A DNA stretch of 64,000 bases from Ipomoea triloba (Eukaryota > Streptophyta > Magnoliopsida > Solanales > Convolvulaceae): NCBI RefSeq assembly GCF_003576645.1, contig NC_044924.1, positions 3,783,934 through 3,847,933 on the forward strand. Reading direction: 5' to 3'. Shown here in pieces: positions 13,939-25,909 of the stretch. The position numbers were made by a program, and so were the translations under genes. The notes under the pieces were generated by a model. It was not told the origin of the DNA. It did no database searches and saw only the letters and a list, made by a program, of their open reading frames with translations. Every line of letters starts with the position of its first letter. Position 1 is the first letter of the stretch.

Positions 13939-14489
13939 AGAATAAATTTATAATACATAACAAAATATATATAAAGATAAATTAAGTATTTCCCGAGAAT
14001 TCATGAATTATCTAATATTAGGGTTCACTAAAACTAGTTTTTCCAAGGAAAATAGATCACGGCAAAATAAGTCTATTGTTGAAAATGTTATTCCATTTCC
14101 AACTTATTCCCTGAATCAAACATTCTGAAAAAAAAAAAAAAAAAAAAAAAAACTGGACTACAGTAGTGGATAGGTGACTGAGTTGGTTGTGGCAGACACA
14201 AAACAGCACCCGCCGCATACTCAAGACCAGCACAAGACTATAGTCGTGTAGAAGCAGGAATCCAAGAAAATAGTCAAAACAAAACTTTAATTTATGATGA
14301 TATGATAAAGCATAGCGTGCATGCATGCATGCATTTGGAATAGGGAAGAAGAAGTTTATCACATGGCTGAGGGCCTCCTATGTTCAATCAAATCCTCTCT
14401 GTATGCAATTTCTTTAGCACACATGCAATGCTACAGTACCTATCCCTACTTGGCTTTTAGCTCAAAATTAAATAATTGGCTTCATTCCA
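11130..14489. other. Intergenic region with microsatellites and MITE remnants
   Basis: I see no supported gene. It holds a TATG-type microsatellite at about 11526-11570 grading into a GGTAAT/GGTAAA run to about 11600, an AAT/ATT palindromic microsatellite at about 13903-13939, and a poly-A run at 14130-14152. A probable MITE occupies about 13567-14135. A CATG run at about 14317-14336 creates several overlapping RY (CATGCA) motifs just past the stop of the hnRNP U-like gene. Confidence 0.5.
13567..14135. mobile_element. Probable MITE with degenerate terminal inverted repeats
   Basis: The left end (about GTACGTTTGGTTTACAGAATAA) and the reverse complement of the right end (CAGAATGTTTGATTCAGGGAATAA) resemble each other and the GTTTGGTTnnnGGAATAA ends of common plant MITEs. 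The interior is non-coding and AT-rich, with the AAT/ATT microsatellite. The boundaries are approximate. Confidence 0.35.
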
Positions 14490-14811
14490 TCAAACCCCCT
14501 TCACATTCATAACTCCATTTTTGAAGTTACGTAAATTTGCTTTCATCGCCTTCAAGTACCTCTTAGACTCTGCTCTTCCAAGCTCTGGAAACACAACCTT
14601 CCAACACAAAATCGCAAAATATATATAAGATTAAGAGTCTTAAGGTGGTAAAAAGAGAGGAAAAGAAACAAACCACAAAATTGATGCTCCTTAATTGCAT
14701 ATATATATCATTTACCTCATCAAAGTACTCATCTGCCTCGTGCATGTCTTTGCTCTTAGGTAAAACAAACTTGGCTGCAAGTAAGATAATGTACATACAA
14801 ATCAGATCAAA

Positions 14812-14850
<39 letters not shown>

Positions 14851-17800
14851 CTACGAACTAGTTAATAACTCCTTTAATTTACTCTTTCAAAAAAAAAAAA
14901 AAAAGATTACTCCTTTCCATACAATCTATTCTAATCCATGTAGTAAATTACCTAACATCTTATTTACTTCTTCACCAGTAACTTGTTCCTCTCCCATTAC
15001 TCTGACTCTCTTGACAGCACAGCATTTTAACTCTTCCAGTGCAGGAAACATCACGACAGCAATCTGATTCAAAAGCCAAATTGCCCCAACAAAGTCAACA
15101 ATAATTCATATATATAATTTTTCCAAATCTTCATCAAATGAAAGCAACAAAAGTTTCCCAGCTTGAGCGGTTTATTAGCCATCTTGGTTTGATGTGGTTA
15201 GGTATTGACAACTTAGACTGGTTTACCTCCTTATAGTCCTTTACCAACTAGGGTCATAAGGCTGGATTTACTCACTGCACATTTTTGGAGTAACTGAAGT
15301 TTCCCTCGTCACCAAAAACAACAACAATAACAAAAGGAAATAGAGAGTAAGGCACCTTTTTGTAGTCCAGAAATGGCTTCAGTTTGCGCTTACGAGCATT
15401 TTTATTAACATTTGTTTGGTCAAGAATTAAATTACGAGGTAGCTTTGAAGCCATAGTTAAAAGAGTGTTGAGCATCTCAGTAGCAGACTCCATCATCAAA
15501 CGCTCAAATCTCTCACCATGATCATACAACAGACCTGCAGGCACCTATAAATTAAGAGTGTCAAACTTCTGTAAAAAAAGTGTCAGATTTTGATATTAAT
15601 CAACAGCACAGTCAATATCGCCTCCACTGAGGCTCAATCTCATGACCTGTAACACAAAGTCATTAGCAACACTAAATATAAAGATACCTTCATTTTATCC
15701 CAAATTAACTTTCTTCCGAGCACAATGTATCGCTTCTCAGGGTGCTCCTGTGCCCAATTCTCTGCCCAAGTAGTCTTGCCTGAAGCAGGTAAGCCCACCA
15801 TCATTATAACTTCACAATCATGAACCTCTGAAAATGTTGGACCTGGCAATGCTTTTCCATCCTCTATAGCACAAGACCATGGCTTATACCCTTCCACACT
15901 TTCCAATCCATCCTCCAAACTGAACTGAAAATTCACTACAACATTCTTTAGTAAAACATGAGGGAAAAAGGCCGATTCCCAAACTAGCTGTTTGTTTGGA
16001 GAATCCACCACTTCAAATTGCATTGCCATTCCCATCCATTTCCCATTCTTGAAGAAGCCAATTGATGCAGGTTTGCTTTCCAAGTCAATGCAACAAAGAA
16101 TTGTGTCACCAACTCCAAAAGATTCACCATAGTTACAAAACTTCCCTGCACTGGAAAACTTTCCATTGCCCCCAAACCCAAAACTCTGCAAGCTTTCCCC
16201 GAGCTTTCCAACAGGATTATCTCCCCTTGAGACACCAATTCGACATTCATGGCGTTCCGCCGGTGGGGTGTCTTCCATGATTACGGGTTGTTCTGCTATG
16301 ATTTTGCAACCAAAGCAATACTTTCCCCCTTTTATTCCGGCATTTACTCGAGCACCTGACCAGCAATATGCGAACCCCTTTTCATGAAGTGCTGAGCCGA
16401 GCAGTCCATTGAATCCAATCTCAAAATCTGGAAAATTTAAGTTTGAAATTGTTAATTCATCAAGAAGCTAAGCATTGTTAATTTTTTCAAACTCAATATA
16501 AAAATTGCTAACGGCTAATTAACTCTAAATTAACAATTTTTTCAATCCAAACTCTAAAAAATTGCTCAAAACAACTTTTTCAATTAGTTTTTAGAGAAAA
16601 AAAAATTTATACCAAATAACTATGGGCTTGTTTGGTTATCAGCGGTTGACAGTTAGCTGTAGCGGATTGTGTTAGCGGTTATCAAATAACGGATTGTATT
16701 AGCAGGTTTGACCAGCAGATTATGTTAGCGGGTTGTAAAAAAGATGTTTGGTAAAATTAGCTGTTTAAATTAGCGGTTAACATGTAAAATGACATATAAG
16801 GGCATTAGTGTATTGTTTTCTTTTTAAATTGTTATGGGTAATAATTTTATAATAATTATAACCATTTAGAAACTATATAGCAATATTAATATTTGAAAAA
16901 GTGAATAAATAACAATATAGTAAAAAACATGAATTCAAATGAACAATACATTTCTAATTGAAAAACAAGTCTATATCATAATAAATAATTATGATATAAA
17001 ATAAGTCTAACAAGAACGTCTAGCTGCCATCAAACTTGAAGCAATGTCATTGCGAATACTTGCCATCTCTTGAGTTCTCATTTCTTCTTCACCTTGAGCA
17101 AAATTAACTTCAACATCTTGAAAAATATCTGAAGGTATGAATTCAGGGTCTTCGTCAATAACTCTAAAAGCTGGGTCTTCAATCGTACTTCTTCTAATAT
17201 AGTTGTGTAGTGCAAAACATGAACAAATTATCCTATTCTGATCTATTAATGAATATCTTGGCATTTTTTGTAATATCTTCCATCGAGCTTTAAGAACACC
17301 AAAAGCCCTTTCAATAGAACTTCTTAACGATGAATGAGCTCGATTAAATACTTCTCTAGATCCCCTTGGATTTGCCCCACGAAACTCCGATTGATGGTAC
17401 CTTGTCTTGGGGTAAGGTGTCAAATACCCTTCTCTTTCTGGGTAGCCTTTGTCGACCAAATAATATTTGCCTAAATGAATACAATAGTGATATATTAATA
17501 TATATATATATATATACAATAGTGAGTACATAATCCTATCATATAAAATTACCTGGTGGGGGCTTTGGAAAATTGAGACTTGAATCGTTGATCGTGTCAA
17601 GGAAAATGCGAGAATCATGAGCCGATCCCTCCCATCCTGTTAAAACATACGTGAATAGCAAATCAAAGTTACATGCTGCTAAGACATTTGTAGTTGGTAT
17701 CCCTTTCCTTCCTCTATAACGCATTTGATCCTCCTCAGGTACAGTTATTGCAATATGTGTACCATTTATAGCTCCAATGCAATCCTAATATAATACAATA

Positions 17801-20800
17801 AATATCATATTTAGTCAATTCTATTAAAATAATAATAATAATACCAAAATGGAGTAAGCAGCATACTCAAATACCTTAAAATGTGGCATATATCTACTAT
17901 CATTGATAATTTGTGGTGGAATTTCCTTGAACTCAGAATCTTTTGGTGCAAGTATATCTCTTGAAAATCCATCCATAATATTCAGAACTTCTTTAAAAAT
18001 TCTACTCACAGTTTCACCGGAATGTTGAAAACGCTCTTGAGTATCCCTATTAAGAGCACCCTTACTAAGTACATATACAAACAAACCCACTTTCTCCAAT
18101 AGCGACATCCTTGAAGACCTCAAACCATACTTGTTTTCTAAAACAACACACAGTTGACGAAATACATTTTGACTCATTCTAAAGGTGTTAAAACACCGCT
18201 TTTCATGACCATTTAATAATTCATCCATCCATCTTTCTCATGTTAAATAAGAAGTCATACATGGTTCTTTGTATATATGATTCAAATAATAGAAACACAT
18301 ATAACCAGTTGCACATGTTATCAAATCCCAAAATTCACACATATAACCAGTTGCACATGTTATCAAATCCCAAAATTCATCGTCATTTTTCAAATACTCT
18401 TGATAATGGAGATATTGTTGATTATATAGGAGAAGTTGTCTAAGTTGCATATCATTATTATCCATACCTGCATAGAAACAAATAAAACTTGCTCTATAAA
18501 ACTTATAAACATAATAATACAATTTCATAAATTTGATAGCAAAAAATAATAATAGCATAACATAGTTTGAAAGTTAAGTATTAAAAAATAATAATAGCAT
18601 AACATAGTTTGAAAGTTAAGTATTTATAAACATTTTTTACAAAAAAAAAGCTACACAATCCATCATGAACATCTTCATAAGTTTGATGGCAAAAAGGTAG
18701 CATAATATAGTTAGAAAGTTAAATGTTTATAAACTTTCTATACAAAAAATTACACCACCCATCATGAACATCTACATAAGTTTGATGGCAAAAATTAGTA
18801 GCATAACATAGTTAGAAAGTTAAAAGTTCATAAACTTTCTACACAAAAAACACCACCACCCATCATGATCAAAAGCTAAATAAGTTTAGCTTTTTGGATG
18901 CTTCTCATGGTCATGCAAATACTTAATGTATCCAAGCCTACTCTCATCATCCGGCAATCCAAAAAAAATAGATCTTTTTTGAGGATCTTCAATCATTGTG
19001 CAAGCAAAGAAAAACATTCGGGGACATGAGGCTCCAAACCGGGCAAGCTACACACTTTTGCCAAAGCATCTTCAACACCATACTTTGTTGTACTAGCATT
19101 CATTGAATTTATCATATTCATGTTGCTATCCATCATGTTCCTCATTGAAGTATTCATTTCTTGTGTTGAAGTATTCCTTTCATTAATTTGTTGCATCAAG
19201 TCACCAAGCATTTGATGGATTGTGGCAACTCCTTCTTTTTTAGTAGAATTCCTTGCACTCTTATTACTTTGTGATGAATCACCCTCAAAAGCTCTCTTAC
19301 GCCTTCTTATGTCATCCTTCTCAACATGTATCACTTGAGGGATATTAGTAGATGTAGGAGTAGGGGTAGGACTAGACTCTCTCCATACATCATCCCAAGA
19401 TGCTCCCCCATAGTAATTGTCATCACCATTATTATTAAGATCCATGTCATCAAGAGAAACATGCTCATCATTCCTATGAGGTGGGGAAGGAACATATACT
19501 TCTTGTTCAAGAGGAGAATTGGCTACCGGACTAAACTTGTACTTTCCTTGGGCATAAGAATTGGCTACCGGACTAAACTTGTACTTTCCTTGGGCATATG
19601 ATCCAAAAATTTGATCCATTCTATTTTCAAGCTCGGGCTCAATCCCTTCATCTCGAAAAGAATCAAATTTGAAATTTTCCTATAAAACAAAACACCGAAA
19701 AGAATCAAATTTGAAATTTTCCTATAAAACAAAACACAAAAATTTGTAATATATATATATATATATAAAAACAAAACACAAAAATTTGTAATATATATAT
19801 ATATATATAACTATTTAAAATTAAAGTAAGTCAACTTAAAATATAACTAACCTTAATTTTCATAGCCTACCATTCATCGTTAGCACTTATAGTCCCTTTC
19901 ACATGATCCCATCCTAATCCCGTCTCTTTTGCTTTCAATTGTTTCCATAAGCTCCATCTACTTCTCATCCAATCCACCTTATTTTTGAGTTTATTTTTAT
20001 CCCATGCCAAGTTACTTTGGTTGTTGAACTCTAATTCAATCTTTTTCCACTTCAACCTTTTAGAGGTGACTCCACCTTTTTTCCCCTTACTCGTTTCAAC
20101 ATATTGAATACAAAGGTCACAAAGTATGTAAAGTAGTTCTTTCAACCAATTAACTCTACCTCCTTGATTTTCATCTTTGTTGTCATTTCTACTTCCTTGA
20201 CTTGCATTTATATTTCTCTTTTGAGTTGGTGACATCTAAACATGAAAATATGAATGCAAAGTAGTATTTTAGATGAATAGAATGAACTATACATCAGTTG
20301 CAGTATTAAATGGTGGGAGTATTAGGATTAATATTAAATGAATAGAATATTAAATGGTGAAATATTGGGATTAATGAACTATTAAGAATATGCACAGCAG
20401 ACAGCAGACATTAGGATTAATAAGTGAAATATTAATAAGAATATAATAGACCTCAAGTTGTTGGGGGTGTATGTTAGTCTTACATTATTATTAGTCCTAA
20501 TTCAAAATTTTTATATATAAATTTGTTTGAAAACTCCCTTTCTCTGCAGTACACAATCACTACATTTCACACTACCACATTGCTGCTATACTAACATAGT
20601 AACATACTACCTCTGCAATTCACAATTAGGAATCACTTTGCTATACTAACATACTATACTAACATACTACCGCTATACTAACATACTACCTCACTGTACA
20701 CATTCACTGTTCCCTTTCTCTGCAGTACAAAAACCTCAAATGCATACATACAATAAACACATTACACACTACCTTACTGCTTATATAGACACATTACATC

Positions 20801-22137
20801 AGCAAACTCGCAAGAATCAAAGCACAAAAATGTCAACAAATTAAAAGAATACACTAGCAAATATCCGTTCAAAACACGGTAAATATACAACAAAGTTCAA
20901 GATTCAAAGCACAAAAATGTCACATTCATGTAGAAACAAAACGAGAACACTTGAAAAAAGAGAATCAGAAATCGTACCTCAGAAAACAATGGATGCGTAA
21001 CTCACATAAACCCTAGGTCGAAGATACGATCCACCGTAGCTTGCCGGAAAGCTTCTCGGAAACAGAGGTGTGCAGAGTAGCCGTGAACAATTTTTGGCCT
21101 GGGAGTAGATTTGAAGCTGAGAGAAGTAGATCTGCGATGGAGAGAAGTAGGACTGAGAGGAGAGAACAGCGACTGAGATTAGATGAGAGAAAGGGCAAAT
21201 CAGAACTTTGAAAATAAAAAAAGGAATCGCTGTGTTAAACGCTGCTCTCCCTAGCGTTTTAAACTTGGCGGTTTGAATGGCGATTCGCTAATTGAAAAAG
21301 CTATTAACCAAACATCTTCTTTACCGCTAAAAATGGTCAAATCCGCTAAAAATCAGCGGATCAGCTGATAACCAAACATAGCCTATATCAGCTAACGGCT
21401 AATTTAACAAACATTTTTTCTACAATCAGCTAATGTTATCAACTATTATACCATCTAACCCAATCGGCTAACAGCCATTTACCAAACAAGGCTTATATAA
21501 TATAAATCGTTAATGCATGTATCCAAGGATGAGGTGGTTTAGCCCAAGAGTGATGAATTCAAGGTGAATCCTACTCTTGGGGCCAAAAGAATCACAATTG
21601 ATCATTCATATGTTGTGCGAGGTTGAACTACAACAATTCCTATTGAGACAGACTTAATGTATTCATAGTTTAATATTTGAGAGGTTGAATATAGATTATT
21701 TTTAATGAGAAATTACTCCTTGAGTGAAAATGGTTAGTCATCTTATAAAAGATAAATAATGGACTTATTTTTAGAGCTGAACATCTTGAGGCCGGCAGGG
21801 TTGGGATTAAAATAAATGGTGAAATTTATTGTGAAACTTACTGATACAACCCTGAGGTTGTATGGGTTGCTCTTCTTCGAGTTAAGAGCTAAACTCCAGG
21901 AAGGGAGGGAGAAAAGACATGGCTACGCTTCGAGTGACAGCCCAACTCCAAATGACTATACTTCGAGTGATAGCCAAACTCCATAAGAGAGAATGTCTCC
22001 AGACAAAATCCATTAATTATATTCTTCTGTGCCTTTATACATTTACACAGGTAGCTATTTATACATAATAATACAACTACCCACTATCTTAAAGTGCATG
22101 TAACTACCTAAGAAAGTGGTCATCCCACTACACTCAC

Positions 22138-22186
<49 letters not shown>

Positions 22187-22919
22187 GAAACTGCATGAAC
22201 CCATGGTTGTATCATTGCCGCACCCATCAAAGTCACCTTGTCCTCAAGGTGATAATTAACAAGATGCCTCCAAAATGATACAAACGTCTCGCAATTATAT
22301 CGAATTTCCCTTTTTCGAATTTTGAGTAAGGAATACAAACTCCAGTAGAAGAGATGGATTAATCCACAGCATAAACTCTTCACCATAATTCCTTTTCAAG
22401 TGGACTAGTCTTGCAGCTCGACGGATTAATCCACAACAGCAAAAGAGTTGATCCACGGCGACAACAACCTCTTTGGTACCTTCCTTTGTCAATTCTGGAC
22501 AATAATTTTGCGCAGCGGCGGAAATTTGGCATTGACCAACACTGCTTCTGGTTCGTTGGTAGCAAGTTTTTTTTTTTTTTTCGCAAGCCAGGAAATAATT
22601 TTTCCAGGTTGATACTCTCAACAAGAGCACCAATTGATACAACCCTGAGGTTGTATGGGTTGCTCTTCTTCGAGTCAAGAGCTAAACTCCAAAAATGGAT
22701 GGTGAAAAGGCATGGCTGTGTTTCGAGTGGCAGCCCAACTCCAAATGACTATGTTTCGAGTAATAGTCTAACTCCATGAAGAGAATGTTCTAGACATAAA
22801 CCATTAATTATATTCTTCAGTGTCTTATACATTTACACAGGTAACTATTTATACATGATAATACAACTACCCACTATCTTAAAGTGCCTGTAACTACCTA
22901 AGAAAGTGGTCATCCCACT

Positions 22920-22958
<39 letters not shown>

Positions 22959-23396
22959 GAAACTGCATGAACCCATGGTTGTATCACTTACATAAGTTTT
23001 AAGAGTTCAGGTCATACTAGATTAGAATATACCATGTGTCACTAACGTGCAACCATAGTGACGAATTCGTGCAATGCACAAATCATAAGCCTTATTTCCC
23101 AGCATAGAACACATTAAGAAATTTTCACTATTTCTACCCTACGGTAGATGCACTGACAAGAGAATCATTACGTACTGCATTATAAAGTACAAACTCGATC
23201 ATCTATGCATAATCTAATTAACGATGGAATATAATGATTAATACTTGCCTAAGTCGCAGTCGGCGGGATTAAGGGCCACGAATCACAGAATGGAGAGGGA
23301 AGGTTGAGACGACGGCCCGCCGTCAACATCGAGCTTGGCTTTCTTGCATTTCGGAGTTTGACCGGTAATCGAAAAATCCCGTTTCTCAGACAGCAT
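14490..23396 (-). CDS. hnRNP U-like protein (SPRY + P-loop kinase-like), exon 1 with in-frame stop
   Basis: Six exons: 23249-23396, 16427-15688, 15544-15356, 15063-14952, 14774-14716, 14597-14490. Exons 2-6 give about 400 residues with no stop. Exon 2 carries a SPRY domain (GLLGSALHEKGFAYCWSGAR, RIGVSRGDNPVG, FGFGGNGKFS, FGVGDTILCCIDL), then a Walker A in MMVGLPASGKTTWAENW. Exon 3 carries the LPRNLILDQTNV segment. This is the SPRY plus polynucleotide-kinase-like layout of hnRNP U/SAF-A proteins, nuclear RNA-associated factors. Exon 1 supplies the conserved LNPADCDL, which joins to DFEIGFNG through a GC-AG intron of 6.8 kb. A TGA at 23283-23285 sits in frame between the only nearby ATG (23394-23396) and LNPADCDL, after 37 codons. 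Either the gene is disrupted, the sequence has an error, or translation starts elsewhere. Intron 1 is full of mobile elements. Confidence 0.85.
16460..16623. mobile_element. MITE part, left of the Harbinger insertion
   Basis: In reverse complement this continues the MITE seen at 21384-21492. The landmark is a TTTGGTATAAATTTTTTTTTCTC stretch followed by AACTAATTGAAAAAGTTGTTTTGAGCAA, which matches the inner part of the element at 23881. The far terminus of the MITE is not recognisable here, so this side is degraded. Confidence 0.55.
17007..18465 (-). pseudogene. Harbinger-type transposase, disrupted
   Basis: Reading frame in three exons: 18465-17875, 17784-17553, 17470-17007. It encodes a HARBI1/DDE_Tnp_4-type nuclease: an N-terminal region (GHEKRCFNTFRMSQNVFRQL), then GAINGTHIAI, SAHDSRIF, and SSIERAFGVLKARW near the end. 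These three blocks hold the catalytic D-D-E positions. Two lesions are visible. A TGA at 18238-18240 lies between EPCMTSYLT and ERWMDELLNGH, where family members read on (T-G-E-x-W). The first catalytic Asp, normally IDGTH, is Asn (INGTH). A 42-bp tandem duplication also repeats EFWDLITCATGYMC. From the Met at 18228 the remainder is open for 349 residues. The protein is probably inactive. Confidence 0.85.
18295..18379. repeat. 42-bp tandem duplication in transposase exon
   Basis: Two consecutive near-identical 42-bp units (CACATATAACCAGTTGCACA onward) lie in the transposase N-terminal frame, adding 14 residues without shifting it. A slippage or repair duplication is the simplest origin. Confidence 0.75.
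18550..18868. repeat. Cluster of short tandem duplications between the two transposon genes
   Basis: A roughly 46-bp unit containing AATAATAGCATAACATAGTT is duplicated at about 18548-18622. It is followed by three diverged copies of a roughly 100-bp unit with CATCATGAACATC, AAGTTTGATGGCAAAAA and TAGTTAGAAAGTTAAA. The region is non-coding. Together with the duplications in both genes it shows repeated local slippage within this element. Confidence 0.6.
18886..20235 (-). pseudogene. Harbinger Myb/SANT-like DNA-binding protein, disrupted
   Basis: Two exons (20235-19852, 19679 down to about 18886). The N-terminal half carries a trihelix/Myb-SANT-like domain (VNWLKELLYILCDLC, LKWKKIELEFN, LKNKVDWMRSRWSLWKQL), the usual partner protein of PIF/Harbinger transposases. 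Two lesions are visible. A TAG at 19867-19869 follows SANDEW, where the family has a second Trp. A one-base loss near 19011 shifts the frame: the first frame stops at 18993, while the next frame continues with FFACTMIEDPQKRSIFFGLP to a stop at 18886. A 42-bp tandem duplication repeats YAQGKYKFSPVANS (19511-19596). It cannot make an intact protein as written. Confidence 0.8.
21384..21492. mobile_element. MITE part, right of the Harbinger insertion
   Basis: The end, read in reverse complement, begins GCCTTGTTTGGTAAATGGCT and matches the left terminus of the MITE at 23881 (GGCCCTGTTTGGTAAATGGC). It resumes the MITE broken by the Harbinger insertion at a TAT target. Confidence 0.65.
21842..22986 (-). 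mobile_element. Short non-autonomous LTR element (TRIM-like, Gypsy-type signals)
   Basis: Two direct repeats, 21842-22214 and 22635-22986, each begin TGATACAACC and end GGTTGTATCA. The whole is flanked by a perfect 5-bp duplication, CTTAC (21837-21841 and 22987-22991). On the minus strand the LTR at 22635-22986 is followed by ATTGGTGCTCTTGTTGAG, resembling a tRNA primer binding site. The other LTR is preceded by CTTGAGGACAAGGTG, typical of the 3' region of plant Gypsy elements. The interior is only about 420 bp with no gag or pol. Both LTRs contain an AAT microsatellite. It inserted in intron 1 of the hnRNP U-like gene. Confidence 0.85.
22141..22184. repeat. (AAT)n microsatellite inside the LTR
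   Basis: About 15 AAT units lie near the end of the left LTR. The right LTR carries a shorter run at about 22925-22959, so the copies have changed length since insertion. Confidence 0.9.
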
Positions 23397-23474
23397 TATT
23401 TTAGGTTTTTTGCACTTCCTTGAATCACTAATCTCCTTACACCTTAAGCACACACCGACGATGTACTTTTTTGG

Positions 23475-23716
23475 AGACAATTAGCAGCGATGGTTTCACC
23501 GACTCATAGAGTAAATTGTAGATACACTGGGGACAATTAGCAGCGACTTGAATTGGTTTCACCGACTCATAGTGTAAATTGTAGATACACCGGGGACAAT
23601 TAGCAGCGACTTGAATTGGTTTCACCGACTTATAGAGTAAATTGTAGATACACCGGGGTCAATTAGCAGCGACTTGAATTGGTTTCACCGACTCATAGAG
23701 TAAATTGTAGATACAC
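23475..23716. repeat. 63-bp minisatellite, about four copies, in-frame on the minus strand
   Basis: Units of 63 bp, the innermost one shortened, carry ACCGACTCATAGAGTAAATT and GACAATTAGCAGCGACTTGA. The period is a multiple of three. On the minus strand one frame reads as repeats of CP(R/Q)CIYNL-YESVKPIQVAAN, broken in one copy by TGA in place of TGT. It lies just upstream of the first ATG of the hnRNP U-like gene, so it falls in that gene's 5' leader or promoter. No protein family is recognised. Confidence 0.8.
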
Positions 23717-23880
23717 CTTTCAACTTTGATACCACTATTAAAAAGGTCCCCAAACTTTTTGAAAAATTACAATTACTATATATGGAAATTAATTGATTGA
23801 ATAGGAAGAAAAAAAATGACAAAAATAAGGAACATTTAATTTAATTTTTAGACAACTCAATATAAAAAAGATTTTATAAA

Positions 23881-24169
23881 GGCCCTGTTTGGTAAATGGC
23901 TGTTAGCTGATTGGATTGGTTGTTTGGGTTAGAAGATATGATTTGTTGATAACATTAACTGATTGTAAAAAGTTGTTTGATAAATTAGTTGTTAGCTGAT
24001 AGCTGTTTGGTATAATTTTTTTTCTCAAAAAGCTAATTGAAAAGGCTGCTTTGAGTAGTCTTTTGAATTTTAGCATTTTGGAGGTACAAAAAACTTATTA
24101 TTTACCAACTAATAGTGGTCAAATAAACCAAAATTAGCTGATAGGCTGATTATTTACCAAACAAGACCG
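23881..24169. mobile_element. MITE, full length, PIF/Harbinger-like ends
   Basis: The 289-bp element has inverted ends GGCCCTGTTTGGTAAATGGC and, from the right in reverse complement, GGTCTTGTTTGGTAAATAAT. The interior is non-coding with repeated TTAGCTGAT motifs. Its ends share the GTTTGGTwAT core with the Harbinger element at 16624-21383, so the two may belong to one mobilisation family. Related pieces lie at 7197-7301 and around the Harbinger insertion. Confidence 0.75.
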
Positions 24170-24963
24170 AAATATGTTTTTTGTGTCGACCGGATTAGAA
24201 ATACATTTTTCAAAAGCTTTTTTCTGTTGTATTAATTTTTATATTTATAAAAAAAAAAAAAAAACTATACTCCAAATACATTTCGAAATGTTCATGACCA
24301 CACTAAATTGTATGCAACCCTGTACGGGACTACACTTCGCATGCCAATGGACACTCACAAAATTGTATTCAACTTAGTCTGTAGAGGCCTCCACCTTAAG
24401 TTTCTTTCTTCTGCAACACAACATGTATGTCCTGTAGCTAATTTTTTTGCTAATCTTAACAATCTGAACACAATTCTTCCCTGAAAGTTAAGTTTCAATA
24501 CAGCATCAATCAGCTCAATCCAACATCAGATACTGACACTTATTCTCAAGCCATTATAGAAGTAGTATGAAGCCAGAAAGTTACTGCAAAGAACCAAAAA
24601 GCTAAGCCTTTTACCTTCTTTTTTTTTTAATTTCATTATTCCAAATGTTTTACTCTACAGTGGAGACTGATATGTACATCTTAGCCTCTTGTGGAAACAG
24701 AAGTGGCAGCACAATCCTCCAACATAACTTATTGAAAAGTGTAATAAATCATTCCCCTTCTCCCTCCCTAACTTGTACAGACATATATAGTCAAGCCACC
24801 CCATCTTCAATGAATGGATTGAAGAACAAAATGGCCTGTGAGGGTACAAATAGTGCAGATCTGATAAACAACATCACTCACCAAATCCCACCCTCTAATC
24901 CAAAAAAAACACAAATATTTGTACAACAATGCATGTACAAGACCTGTTTCATTAACTCCAGAA
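24170..24963. other. Spacer and 3' flank of the F-box gene
   Basis: Non-coding. It includes an A-run at about 24249-24263 and a T-run near 24620. Frames in this interval that overlap the F-box gene are antisense shadows. The 3' UTR of the F-box gene probably occupies the right-hand part. Confidence 0.5.
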
Positions 24964-25909
24964 CTATAACTCTGCTTCCATTTGCAGATATGACTCCCTA
25001 CACCTCCAGTCCTCTTCGTCGTCTGATGCAAAGAGGGCAATAGATAAACCAGCCAGCTTTTTTCTGCTAACCCGAGATCTTGGAAGCCTCGACTGCCTTG
25101 GTGCATTCGGTGCTTCAACCTCATTGAACTCACCCAAATCCTCGAAATCAATTGGGCTCTTGAAACCAATAGTCTTCCTCGGTGTGCTATATTCAAAATG
25201 CCAATCTTTGGCAATCAATGTCTGTTCATCAGCAAAAGAAAAAAAAAATGTAAATACCAACACACTTGGGAGAATTAATCCAAAGATAGCAGTAATTCAC
25301 AAACTAAGGCATACCGCTTCTCGAATAGCCTTTGATACATGAAACAGCCTCTTCAAATCATCATGGTCCACAGCACAAACTATCCTAATCTGCATTTTAG
25401 ATTGAAAAAAAAAATCAAATCTCTGTAAAGTTTGTATTAAAGGATACATATTTCACAGTATATTGTTCAAGATACATATAGTAAAGCTTGCAGAGAATCA
25501 AGCAGATACAATCACAGTTACATACTTATTCAAGTGGCCTTAATAATCTCTATAGCAAATCAGAATGTAAATTACATTCACCATAACCAATTCATCAAAT
25601 CATGCAAAGGAATACAAATTTAGTACTAAATTGCCCAATTAATTGCAGAGCAAAACAAACATATTCACATCAATATATGAACAGAAAGTGAATGAGATCT
25701 GAGCTTACCAGAACATCCTGAGGCAAAGCCTCAAGAACAGACTTCTGACAAATGGGAAAAGAAACCTCAGGGCAGTGCTTCTTTGGAGGTGTGGTGGAAA
25801 GGAAATCATCGGACTCCATAGCTGACAAGACCACCCTTTTCCTCCCAAACGAATGGCTCCTCACCAGCCCTAACCCCAACCCACCTTCACACTTGCTCCA
25901 AAGCGCCAT
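24964..25909 (-). CDS. F-box stress-induced protein (FBS1-like)
   Basis: Three exons (25909-25709, 25389-25315, 25221-24964) join to 177 residues with a clean frame. A short N-terminus with GLGLGLVRSHSFGRKRV precedes a compact F-box (SVLEALPQDVL / IRIVCAVDHDDLKRLFHVSKAIREA, about residues 55-93), followed by the family block WHFEYSTPRKTIGF. A Ser/Arg-rich tail ends in ASDDEEDWRCRESYLQMEAEL. This arrangement is that of Arabidopsis FBS1 (At1g61340) and relatives, SCF ubiquitin ligase subunits induced by biotic and abiotic stress. The F-box would contact SKP1; the substrate is not evident. G-box and ACGT motifs lie 1.2-1.5 kb upstream. Confidence 0.9.

Larger units (their letters stand above)
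16624..21383 (-). mobile_element. PIF/Harbinger DNA transposon, full length but decayed
   Basis: The element is 4,760 bp with imperfect terminal inverted repeats of about 20 bp: GGGCTTGTTTGGTTATCAGC on the left, GGCTATGTTTGGTTATCAGC as the right end in reverse complement. It is flanked by a TAT trinucleotide on both sides, consistent with the 3-bp target duplication of this superfamily. It carries the two expected genes on the minus strand: a Myb/SANT-like protein (18886-20235), then a DDE transposase (17007-18465). Both are broken. It sits inside a MITE in intron 1 of the hnRNP U-like gene and has several short tandem duplications in its middle. Confidence 0.88.
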